From Basidiobolus meristosporus CBS 931.73 (taxonomy: Eukaryota > Basidiobolomycota > Basidiobolomycetes > Basidiobolales > Basidiobolaceae), in NCBI GenBank assembly GCA_002104905.1, contig MCFE01000262.1, positions 1 through 64,000 on the forward strand: DNA of 64,000 nt, in the 5' to 3' direction. The translations under genes were made by a program, and so were the position numbers. The notes below the pieces were generated by a model. That model was not told the origin of the DNA. It saw only the letters and a list, made by a program, of their open reading frames with translations, and did no database searches. Of the stretch, positions 48,833 through 59,962 are shown piece after piece (within the stretch, counting starts at the first letter, position 1; each line of letters opens with the position of its first letter).

Positions 48833-49181
48833 TGTTGTAAAAATTTGTAATTCCACCTAAATATTAACCCAACTTAGTCACTTAAATCATTACCCTCAAA
48901 TTCTAGAGAATACTGACCAAATTCCTTGTTGGGATTTACTTAGAATATTTTCACCAAAATACCAGGTACCCAGAACATGAAAATTCTCAAAGCTGTCTAA
49001 ACAGCCTCAAACCTTGCACGCATGTTCTTGGGACCTCCCTTAACCTATTCTACATGCTTGTAATGCCAAGACCAGGTAAAAGTATAAATACTACTTTTAC
49101 ATTCAATAAATCATTAAGTGAAAACCACATAATCTACTTGTTCTCCTGATCCCTTCCAATATCCCCAAGACTCTTACAACA

Positions 49182-52100
49182 GGTTATAAGCCCCAAGCTG
49201 TCACCCTCTGCAATGTCTACAACTGCTATTACTGGAATTATCCCTCGGCTGAAAAGTTGAATGGATCTAACTACCAAGTGTGGAAGGTGAAGATGAAGAT
49301 GCTGCTACAAGAAAGAGGCCTTTGGGATATTTTCATGGGAGAAGAATGCCCTCCTAAAAACATAGGAGAGGAAGCCTTAAAGTACCAGAAGTAGGAACAA
49401 AGTACCTTTAACTGCATTTGCCTTAATGTTAAGGATAAATTGCTAATTCAATGCTCAAGAGCAAAAACGGCAAAGAATGCCTGTAGGCATTAGAAGACAC
49501 CTACCAGTCATGTTCAGCTGCTAATAAAATGTATCTGAGACAAAAATTCTTTACTACAAAGATGCTGCCAGGACAAGAAATGAAAAATCTAATTAACAGA
49601 ATTACCCTGCTGGTAGATGAGATGGAATCTGTGGGCATACCAGCTACTGATGAGGATGTGATAGTTACCATCCTGAATAGCCTGACAGACAAGTTTCAGG
49701 GCCTTGTATCAGCCCTAGAGTCCAGAACTGAATATTTGACCTTAAATTACATATACAAAAGGCTCCTGGATGAAGAATTAAGAAAATCAAGCACTGTAGT
49801 GGGGTGACAGTGACACCCACTGACAGATGTGCTCATTGCCATATTTTCTACTTCCCTATATCTCTACTACACTTATTTTAGCTCTATTCCATTTGTCTTA
49901 CCTGATGAGTACTATCCCATAGGCCAGTTGACTATCACACCTGCTTACCTTATTGCATAAGTTACCCCTCACTTTATGGAAGATTACTAGCAGTAAGTGC
50001 TTCTATATTAAGCAAGTACCTGTGCCAGTATGCGTGACACATGATCAACCCGTGTCATCTTCCATATCATTTTCATACAATATATGGTATCCCTATGTTA
50101 TATAGGTTTAAGAGTACTGATTCCTGATTGGTTGGATGTGCTGTGCCTCTTAGAACCTTCCAACACCTACTTAGAGCATTCCTAGGTCATACTGATGTCA
50201 TTAAGATTTCTATTGACATCTGGAACCTTCTGGAACACCATGATTAGTAATTACTTAGCCAGTAAGAACACTATATAAGGTAGGCTATCCCTCAACAATA
50301 AATCAGCATCCCTCTTATCAATATTCCAACTTGTTGATAAATGTGATCACTGCTACCTGCTGCTACCTGAACTTCCAACCCCAGACCACAGGACAGTCCC
50401 AGGAAACCACGCTGACAGCCAACTGACCTTAGAGGCACTACTTGTGAGGAATACTCAGAGTAGGTATCTTTTATTATATTTGATTCTTTCCCAAGTTTGT
50501 TCTTGTACAGGCAAAAATACATTTCTATTTTTGTAACTATTGACCACAGCTGCATTCTTATCAAGTCCCTGCTGGTGGAGTTTACAGTTGTTTTGACTTT
50601 GGAAGCTTTAGTACATTGTCATCTCAAAGGACGCTGAACCCATCACATACATTTGTTAAGACACCAACCAAGTTGGGGATTGTAGCACAATAGTTTTCCC
50701 TTGACAAGCTTGTGGCTTTATTCCCCATCACATTAGATTAGAGACAGAACCCAAGTATTCCTAGCAAGCTTTTGCCAGAGGTCATTGCACCCAGTGAACA
50801 CCCCACCCACAAAACACTTGAGAAGTGTTGGATGTATCTCTCCCATGGACTGATGCACAACAACAGCGTCAATAAGAAAGAAGAAGAAAATGCTTTAATA
50901 AGCCATGATAACCAGCAATGGAGGTGCCCTAGACCCTACAAAGGCAACAGCAACCTGTTTTGCAACTACTGCAAAAGGAAAGGACACACATCAGACCAGT
51001 GCTTCAAAAAGAAAGATAGTAAGCAGAAAAAGCCTGAATATGGAAATGCTGCAACAGCTGAAGATAGACTATTCATATCTGCACTAAATATGACCACAAA
51101 CAAGGATTCTCAGATATGGTATATTGACTCTGGAGCATCTCAACACTTTACACACCAAAAAGAACTTTTTACCCAATATCAAGAAATTCCAATTAAGAAG
51201 GTTTTCATGGGTGACAATAGAACACTTAATGCAGTTGGAGAAGGAACTATCCAAGTTAACCTTAGAAGCAGTGAAGGAAGCCATACACTGACCTTTAAAG
51301 AAGTTCTCTATGTACCAGAAATAGCCAAGAACCTACTCTCTGTAAGCAAGGCCACAGCAGAAGGACTCAGTTTCAGTTTTGACAATTCTGGATGCAGGAT
51401 CATTGATCAAAATCATGCCCATATTGCTTTGGGCATCAGAGATCAGAACCCATACAAGCTGACTTATATTCCATCATATTTGGAAGTAAATATAAGTAAC
51501 TTAAATGAAGAAACACCCATGCTTTGGCACAGGAAATCTGGGCACATCAATTTTGATTATTTGCACAAAATGATCAAAGATCAGCTGATTTCTGGAGTAA
51601 AAATTGATCCCCCAGCTAATTTGGAGCACTGTGAGGCCTGCATATATGGGAAACAAGCCAGACAGCTGTTCAAGAGCTCTGGGTTAATCAAAGCTAAGAA
51701 AAAATTAGAGCTAATTCACTCAGATCTGTGTGGACCTATGCAAAATTTATCCTTAGGTGGGATGAAGTATTTAATCAGTTTTATTGATGATTATACAAGA
51801 TACACATGGGCCTACTTCATGGAGAGAAAGGAAGAAGCTCTGTCTAAGCTCAGGGAGTTTAAAGCCATGGTGGAGAGAGAAACTGGTGACAAAATCAAGA
51901 AAATATGCTCTGACAATGGTGGAGAATATACCTCAAAACTCTTCATCCACTTCTGCAAAATTCATGGGATAAAGCAAGAGACTACCGTACCATACCCCCA
52001 CAGCAAAATGGAGTGGCAGAACATGCTAACAGATCAATAATTGATATGGCAAGATCTATGATCCATGATCCACAATTATACTATGATTTTTGGGTGGAAT

Positions 52101-54230
52101 CAGTTGCCACTGCTTTATATCTTTAAATAGGAGTTATAACAGAATACTTTGTGATTCTACTTCATTTGAAGCATGGTATGGGTACAGACCAAGTGTAGAG
52201 CAACTAGGAATACTTGGGTGTACAGCATATGCCAAGAAACTGCCTGGAAATCAGTCAAAATTTGAGCCAAAAAGTTAAAATGCATATTTTTGGGCTACTG
52301 CAATGAGAGTAAGGCATACAGACTCTACAATACCAAAGCAAAGAAGCTAATCAAGTCCAGGGATGTGCTGTTTGATGAAAATTCAAAATTTTCACAAAAA
52401 ATGACGTCAGATGATGACAAAAATCCAATGCCAAGTCCACCAATTGTCAGGATTGAATCAGAGCAAAACAATGAGAATTTTTTCACTCCAGAGGACTCTA
52501 CAACCTTGGTTCAGCCAGAATCAGTGCCCAGTGATATCCGAGAAGTGATCATTCCAGTATCAAATGCCCGGAGATCAAATTGGACAAGAAATAGCCCAAA
52601 TTACTATATCAATGAGGGTACAAACTTAGCCTATGCCTAGTCAGTCCATATTGATGCACCCCAGACTGTGAAAGAGGCCCTAAATAGCCCACAGACAAAG
52701 TTCTGGAGATCTGCAATGACTGAGGAATATCAGGCACTGATGGAATATCAAACTTGGGACATAGTCTAATTACCAATCAACCAAAAATCAATTGGTTGCA
52801 GATGGGTCTTCAAGACAAAATACAAGGCTGATGGTACAATTGAAAGATACAAAGCAAGACTTGTGGCCAAAGGATACTCTCAAAAAAAAAGGACTTGACA
52901 ACACTGAGACCTTTGCACCAGTGGCCAAGTGTAATTCCATTAGATTAATATTGGCTATTGCAGCCAAATATAAGTTTTTTTTTCATCAAATGGATGTAAA
53001 AGCTGCATTTTTGAATGGAGAACTTGATGAGGACATGGATATGGACCAGCCTGATGGGCCTGTTGACCAAGATAACCCCCATTTGGTCTGTAAGCTTAAA
53101 AGTCACTATATGGTCTCAAACAATCACTAGGAGCCTGGAATTGCAAGATAGACTCTTATTTAGAATCTTTGAGTTTCAAAAGGAGTGATGCTGAATATAG
53201 TGTATACTATAAGCCAGATAGAGCAAATCCAGTTCTATTAGCTCTATATGTGGATGAACTTATTATAGCCACCAATAACCTAGGAACATTGGAAGAGACA
53301 AAATCCAGCCTATCTAAGGAATTTAAGATGTCCAATCTAGGAGAACTCAATTACTACTTAGGGATTAAGTTCTCCATAGACAGAAGTACCCAGACTATTA
53401 CCCTAAGCCAATCCAAGTATATTCAAGATACACTAAAGAAGTACAAAATGGAAGACTGTAAACTGGCAGCTACCCCAATGGAGACAAACCTTAACTTGGT
53501 CAAAACTCAACCAAATCAAGAGAGCTTGGTGCCATCTGAAAGCCCTGACTTTCCTTATCAATCTATGGTTGGCAGTCTGATGTAAATCTTGCTTGGAACA
53601 TGTCCAGATGTCTCATATTCAGTGGGAGTTGTCAGCCAACAAAATCAGAACTATGGATCTGATCATATTGCAGCAGTTAAGCAGATTTTTAGATACCTAA
53701 AAGGAACTGCTGATATCTGCTCAAGATACACTTATAAGGATTCAGAACAGGATCTTGTGGGATACTCTGATGCTGATTGGGGACAAAATTTAGAAGACAG
53801 AAGATCCACCACAAGAAACACCTTTCTCTACTGTAAAGGAGCAATTTCATGGAACTCAAGAAAGCAACCAAATATAGCACTCTCTCCCACAGAGGCAGAG
53901 TATATGGCAGCCTGTGAAGCTACAAAAGAAGCAATGTGGTTAAGAAAGCTTTTTACAGATTTAGGCCAATGTCAAAAAATGCCTATTACTTTATTTTAAG
54001 ATAATCAAGGATGTATAAAATTAGGTAGAAATCCAACATTTCATGCTAGAACCAAGCACATAGATGTTAGACATCACTTCATACCTGAAGCTATAGAAAA
54101 TAACTTAGTTAGCTTAGTTTACTGTCCTACAGATGAAATGATTGCAGACATATCTACCAAAACATTAGCTAGAGACAAGTTTGAATATCTTAGGTCAAAA
54201 TTGGGACTAGTCAGTATGAACATTTAGTTG
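49182..54230 (+). pseudogene. copia-2 copy B gag-pol, interrupted
   Basis: Gag runs 49,200-49,794 with several stops, then the inserted repeat, then resumes at 50,870 with NKKEEENALIS. The knuckle is CNYCKRKGHTSDQC near 50,965. Protease is WYIDSGASQHF at 51,118. Integrase has its zinc region (MLWHRKSGHI, C..C) and core (HSDLCGPM, CSDNGGEY) and then shifts frame near 52,000, where PQQNGVAE is expected. RT has VDELII near 53,250 where the family has VDDLII. RNase H follows at 53,589-53,999 with an in-frame TAA at 53,998. At least six breaks are visible. Confidence 0.9.
49795..50865. mobile_element. Repeat R8: 1071-bp LTR-like insert
   Basis: It interrupts copia-2 gag precisely: GCAC precedes it and GCGT follows, after which gag resumes at CAATAAG. 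The ends are TGTAGT and CAACA, suggesting a solo LTR. A TATA-like ACTATATAAGGTAGGC (50,269-50,284) sits near a CAATAAATCAGC tract. It is not found elsewhere in the window. The open frame from 50,772 that runs into gag is a chance fusion. Confidence 0.65.
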
Positions 54231-54569
54231 AGTGGGAGTTTTGTAAAAATTTGTAATTCCACCAAAATATTCACCTAACTTAGTCACTTTGATCATTACC
54301 TTCAAACCCTAGAGAATACTGACCAAATTCCTTGATGGGATTCACTTGGAATATTTACACAGAACATGAAAATTCTCAAATTTGTCCAAACAGCCCACAC
54401 TTTGCACACATACTCTTGGGACCTTCCTTAACTTATTATATGGGTTTGCCATGCCAAGACCATGTAAAAGTATAAATACTACTTTTACATTCAATAAACC
54501 ATTAAGTGAAAACCATATAATCTACTTGTCCTCCAAGTCACTTCCAATATCTCCAAGACTCTTACAACA

Positions 54570-54584
54570 GGTACTTGGTGTTTT
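54570..54584. other. Junction between copia-2 copies
   Basis: A short LTR-derived scrap between the 3' LTR of copy B and the truncated 5' LTR of copy C. Confidence 0.4.
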
Positions 54585-54733
54585 GGTGAAGCCTATTCTA
54601 TATGTTTGATATGCCAAGACCATGTAAAAGTGTAAATACTACTTTTGCATTCAATAAATCATTATGTGAAAACCATATGATCTACTTGTTCTCCCAATCA
54701 CTTCCAATATCTCCAAGACTCTTACAACAGGCT

Positions 54734-57700
54734 ATGAGCCCCAAGCTGTCACTCTCTGCAATGTCTACTACTGCTATTACTGGAATTTTTCCCTCTGCTG
54801 AAAAGTTGGATGGATCTAACTACCAAGTGTGGAAGGTGATGATGAAGATGCTGCTACAAGAAAGAGGCCTTTGGGATATTGTCATGGGAGAAGAATGCCC
54901 TCCTAAAAATGTGGGAGAGGAAGCCTTAAAGTACCAGAAGTAGGAACAAAGTGCCTTTAACTGCATTTGCCTTAATGTCAAGGACAAATTGCTAATTCAA
55001 TGCTCAAGAGCAAAAACGGCAAAGAATGCCTGGAAGGCATTAGAAGACACCTACTAGTCATGTTCAGCTGCCAAGAAAATGTATCTGAGATGAAAATTCT
55101 TTACTACAAAGATGCTGCCAGGAAAAGAAATGAAAAATCTAATGAACAGAATTACCCTGCTGGTAGATGAGATGGAATCTGTGGGCGTACCAACTACTGA
55201 TGAGGATGTGACAGTTACCATCCTGAATAGCCTGACAGACAGGTTTCAGGGCCTTGTATCAGCCCTAGAGTCCAGAACTGAAGATTTGACCTTAAATTAT
55301 GTATATGGAAGGCTCCTGGATGAAGAATTAAGAAAATCAAGCACCAATAAGAAGGAAGAAGAAAATGCTTTGATAAGCAATGATAACCAACAAAGGAGGT
55401 ACCCAAGACCCTACAAAGGCAACAGCAACCTATTTTGCAACTACTGCAAAAGGAAAGGACACACATCAGACTGGTGTCTCAAAAAGAGAGATTATCAGCA
55501 AAAGAAGCCTGAATATGGAAATGCTGCAACAACTGAAGATAGACTATTCATATCTGCACTAAATATGACCACAAACAAGGATTCTCAGATATGGTATATT
55601 GACTCTGGAGCATCTCAACACTTTACACACCAAAAAGAACTTTGTACCCAATATCAAGAAATTCCAATTAAGAAGGTTTTCATGGGCGACAATAGAACAC
55701 TTAATGCAGTTGGAGAAGGAACTATCCAAGTTAACCTTAGAAGCAGTGAAGGAAGCCATACACTGACCTTTAAAGAAGTTCTCTATGTACCAGAAATAGC
55801 CAAGAACCTACTCTCTGTAAGCAAGGCCACAGCAGAAGGACTCAGTTTCAGTTTTGACAATTCTGGATGCAGGATCACTGATCAAAATGGTGCCCATATT
55901 GCTTTGGGCATCAGAGATCAGAATCTATACAAGTTGACTTATATTCCATCATATTTGGAAGCCAATATAAGTAACTTAAATGAAGAAACACCCATGCTTT
56001 GGCACAGGAGATTTGGACTCATCAATTTTTATTATTTGCATAAAATGATCAAAGATCAGCTAATTTCTGGAGTGAAAATTGATCCCCCAGCTAATTTGGG
56101 GCACTGTGAAGCCTGCATATATGGGAAACAAGCCAGACAACCGTTTAAGAGCTCTGGGCTAATCAAAATAAGAAAAAATTAGATCTAATTCACTCAGATC
56201 TGTGTGGACCTATGCAAAATTTATCCTTAGGTGGGATGAAGTATTTAATCACTTTTATTGAGGATTATACAAGATACACATGGGTCTACTTCATGGAGAG
56301 AAAGGAAGAAGCTCTGTCTAAGCTCAGGGAGTTTAAAGCCATGGTGGAGAGAGAAACTGGTGAAAAAATCAAGAAAATACGCTCTGACAATGGTGGAGAA
56401 TATACCTCAAAACTCTTCATCCACTTCTGCAAAATTCATGGGATAAAGCAAGAGACTACTGTAACATACTCCCCACAGCAAAATGGAGTAGCAGAACAAG
56501 CTAACAGATCAATAATTGATATGGCAAGATCTATGATCCATGATCAAAAATTATCCTATGATTTTTGGGCGGAATCAGTTGCCACTGCTGTATACCTTAA
56601 AAATAGGAGTTATAACAGAATACTTCGTGATTCTACTTCATTTGAAGCGTGTTATGGATACAGACCAAGTGCAGAACATCTAAGAATATTTGGGTGTACA
56701 GCATATGCCAAAAAACTGGCCGGAAATCAGTCAAAATTTGAGCCAAAAAGTGTAAAATGCATATTTTTGGGCTACTGCAATGAGAGTAAGGCATAATGAC
56801 TCTACAATACCAAAGCAAAGAAGCTTATCAAGTCCAGGGATGTGTTGTTTGATGAAAATTCAAAATTTTCACAAAAAATGACATCAGATGATGATGAAAA
56901 TTTGATCTCAAGCCCACCAATTGTCAGGATTGAATCAGAGCAAAACAATGAAAATTTTTTCACTCCAGAGGACTCTACAACTGTGGTTCAGCCAGATTCA
57001 GGGCCCAGGAATATCCCAGAGGTGATCATTCCAGTATCAAATGCCCGGAGATCAAATTGGACAAGATATAGCCCAAATTACTATATCAATGAGGGTACAA
57101 ACTTAGCCTATGCCTATTCAGTCCATATTGATGAACCCCAGACTGTAAAAGAGGCCCTAAATAGCCCTCAGACAAAGTTTTGGAGATCTGCAATGACTGA
57201 GGAATATCAGGCACTGATGGAAAATCAAACTTGGGACTTAGTCAAATTACCAATCAACCAAAAATCAATTGAATGCAGATGGGTCTTCAAGACAAAATAC
57301 AAGGCTGATGGTACAATTGAAAGATACAAAGCAAGACTTGTAGCCAAAGGATACTCTCAAACAAAAGGACTTGACTATACTGAGACCTTTGCACTGGTAG
57401 CCAAGTTTAATTCCATCAGATTAATATTGGCTATTGCAGCCAAATATAAGTTTTTTATTCATCAAATGGATGTAAAAACTGCATTTTTGAATGGAGAACT
57501 TGATGAGGACATGTATATGGACCAGCCTGATGGGTTTGTTGGCCAAGATAACCCCCATTTGGTCTGCAAGCTTAAAAAGTCACTATATGGTCTCAAACAA
57601 TCACCAAGAGCCTGGAATTGCAAGATAGATTCTTATTTGGAATCCTTGAATTTCAAAAGAAGTAATGCTGACTATAGTATATACTATAAGCCAGATAGAG

Positions 57701-58704
57701 CAAATCCAGTTCTATTAGCTCTATATGTGGATGATCTTATTATAGCCACCAATAACCTAGAAACATTGGAAGAGACTAAATCCAGCCTATCTAATGAGTT
57801 CAAGATGTCTGATTTAGGAGAACTTAGTTACTACTTAGGGATTAAGTTCTCCATAGACAGAAGTACCCAGACTATTACCCTAAGCCAATCCAAGTATATT
57901 CAAGATATACTAAAGAAGTACATAATGGAGGACTGTAAACCGGCAGCTACCCCAATGGAGACAAACCTTAACTTGGTCAAAACTCAACCAAATCAAGAGA
58001 GCTTGGTGCCATCTGAAAGCCCTGACTTTCCTTATCAATCTATGGTCGGCAGTCTGATGTATATCATGCTTGGAACATGTCCAGATATCTCATATTCAGT
58101 GGGAGTTGTCAGCCAACATAATCAGAACTATGGATCTGATCATATTGCAGCAGCTAAGCGGATTTTTAGATACCTAAAAGGAACTGCTAATATTTGCTTA
58201 AGATACACTTATAAGGACTCAGAACAAGATCTTGTGGGATACTCTGATGCAGATTGGGGACAAAATTTAGAAGACAGAAGATCCACCACAGGAAACACCT
58301 TTCTCTACTGTAAAGGAGCAATTTCATGGAACTCAAGAAAGCAACCAAATATAGCACTCTCTCCCACAGAGGCAGTGTATATGGCAGCCTGTGAAGCTAC
58401 AAAAGAAGCAATGTGGTTAAGAAAGCTTTTTACAGATTTAGGCCAATGTCAAAAAATGCCTATTACTTTGTTTTAAGATAATCAAGGATGTATAAAATTA
58501 GGCAGAAATCCAACATTTCATGCTAGAACCAAGCACATAGATGTTAGACATCACTTCATACCTGAAGCTATAGAAAATAACTTAGTTAGCTTAGTTTACT
58601 GTCCTACAGATGAAATGATTGCAGACATATCTACCAAAACATTAGCTAGAGACAAGTTTGAATATCTTAGGTCAAAATTGGGACTAGTCAGTATGAACAT
58701 TTAG
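54734..58704 (+). pseudogene. copia-2 copy C gag-pol polyprotein
   Basis: The ATG at 54,734 lies inside the primer-binding site (MSPKLSLSAM). Gag has NYQVWKVMMKM, then three stops (TAG 54,940; TAG 55,055; TGA 55,090), then an intact run from 55,112: CNYCKRKGHTSDWC knuckle, protease DSGASQHF at about 55,602, and integrase zinc region. A one-base loss near 56,168 shifts frame; the core then has HSDLCGPM, RSDNGGEY and PQQNGVAEQANR (D-D-E complete). A TAA near 56,795 precedes RT (56,842-58,476) with an intact YVDDLII at 57,726 and RNase H YSDADWGQN near 58,243. A TAA at 58,474 lies 76 codons before the normal stop at 58,702. Confidence 0.93.
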
Positions 58705-58715
58705 TTGAGTGGGAG

Positions 58716-59046
58716 TGTTGTAAAAATTTGTAATTCCACCAAAATATTCACCTAACTTAGTCACTTAGATCATTACATCCAGGCCCTAGAGAATACTGAC
58801 CAAATTCCTTGATGGGATTTACTTACAATATTTACCCAAAACATGAAAATTAGATAAGTTGTCCAAACAGCCCAAACTTTGCACACATGCTCTTGGGAGC
58901 CTCCTAAGCCTATTCTATGTGTTTGATATGTCAAGACCATGTAAAAGTGTAAGTACTACTTTTGCATTCAATAAATCATTAAGTGAGAACCACATAATCT
59001 ACTTGTTCTCCCAATCACTTTCAATATCTCCAGGACTCTTACAACA
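58716..59046 (+). repeat. copia-2 copy C 3' LTR
   Basis: The last repeat of the mobile region: TGTTGTAAAAA...CTCTTACAACA, preceded by the purine tract GAGTGGGAG. Its 'AAAAGTGTAAGTACTACTTTTGCATTCAATAAA' neighbourhood (58,945-58,977) holds the AATAAA-like signal shared by all copia-2 LTRs. Confidence 0.92.
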
Positions 59047-59888
59047 AAAGGACCATTTGAACACCATTAAGTTTATATACCTATATTATTATATTATGCC
59101 TAGAGAAGCCTGCAATGCTCCTAAAGGCTGGTGTATCTCCAGTGCAGACAATGACATGGGCTTTGACTTGGCAGTCACTCACTAGCATCCTGCTTAATAG
59201 CTACTGAAATTCATCTAGTAATGAATGTTGATAGTTATCCAAGATGTATAGTGTTTGGGGACTAGATGCCTAAAGGTATATATCTTTAGGCTCAAATGAT
59301 AGAAGTATAACCAGTACTTAGGGAGTTGATAGAAAGATGACCATCAAAATCTCAAAGTTTAAGCCAGTTGTTGGCAACATATGCATGTAAACTTATTAAA
59401 GTCCCAATGTGTTCTCTAGTGAGCCATGAGCCAATTTGCTCCAGGTGAAATTCCCGTGAAATGTTTGTACAACGCCCCTATGAGTGAGAACCTACGCTCA
59501 AATACATAAGATTACCAAACTTCGTGTTTATGTACTTTGAATACCTGGCGTGTTAATTGGCTACGTTGCAACGAGATATGGAAGATGTGTCAAGTGTCAG
59601 TACCCGTTCACTGCACCCCTGTTTCTCATAAGAAATGTGGAGAGATTGTAGTGGATCCGGTGGCTGACAATGAAAATCAGGAATGAGCCGACGCTTCTGT
59701 CACATGTAAGTGCATTGCCCATTGCTATCAAACTCCAAGATAAAGGGACAAAATGGGAGATTGCATGTGGATTTTGACACTTCATCCACCCATTCCGAAC
59801 ATAGCTTAGACCAACGGTACGGTAGTCTTGATTGGTCGGGGTTGGGCAATGATTCAGTGGCTGGCATTTTAACCCACTCAGACCTATC
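59047..59888. other. Transition zone and upstream region of the GATA gene
   Basis: AT-rich until about 59,400, then GC content rises. I see no convincing gene: the minus frames 59,893-59,597 and 59,969-59,700 lack recognisable domains. The right half probably holds the promoter of the GATA gene. Confidence 0.5.
59725..59743 (+). promoter_or_regulatory. Paired GATA-type sites upstream of the GATA gene
   Basis: CTATCA at 59,725-59,730 (TGATAG on the other strand) and AGATAA at 59,738-59,743 both fit HGATAR and lie 7 bp apart in opposite orientation, about 220 bp before the ATG. A third, CTATCT, is at 59,884-59,889. Fungal GATA factors commonly use closely spaced pairs, so autoregulation is possible. 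This is inference only. Confidence 0.35.
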
Positions 59889-59940
59889 TCCACCTCGCTT
59901 TGTCCTTCTCTCCACCTCGCTTTGTCCTTCTCTCCCCCGA
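59889..59940 (+). promoter_or_regulatory. Pyrimidine-rich 22-bp tandem duplication
   Basis: Two perfect copies of a 22-bp CT-rich unit (59,889-59,910 and 59,911-59,932) end in a TCTCCCCCG run, 23 bp before the ATG. CT-rich tracts just upstream of start codons are typical of fungal core promoters. Confidence 0.5.
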
Positions 59941-59962
59941 CCTATTTCTTTCAAGGCATTCC

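Larger units (their letters stand above)
48833..54569 (+). mobile_element. Ty1/copia copia-2 copy B
   Basis: The 5' LTR is 48,833-49,181 (349 bp), primer-binding site GGTTATAAGCCCC follows, then gag-pol, purine tract and 3' LTR 54,239-54,569 (331 bp). The flanks CAAGA and GGTAC do not match, so the two LTRs may not derive from one insertion. A 1071-bp insert interrupts gag at 49,795. Confidence 0.88.
54585..59046 (+). mobile_element. Ty1/copia copia-2 copy C (best-preserved coding region)
   Basis: The 5' LTR is truncated (54,585-54,729); the primer-binding site GGCTATGAGCCCC follows and the 3' LTR is 58,716-59,046 (331 bp). The right-hand flank is the first non-repetitive sequence in the window. 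No duplication can be tested because the 5' LTR lacks its end. Confidence 0.92.

Noticed and set aside
50772-52040. A 422-codon open frame starting inside repeat R8 and running into copia gag-protease-integrase
   Set aside because: The first part is R8 insert read in a chance frame; the true gag starts upstream of the insert. Not a real fusion gene.
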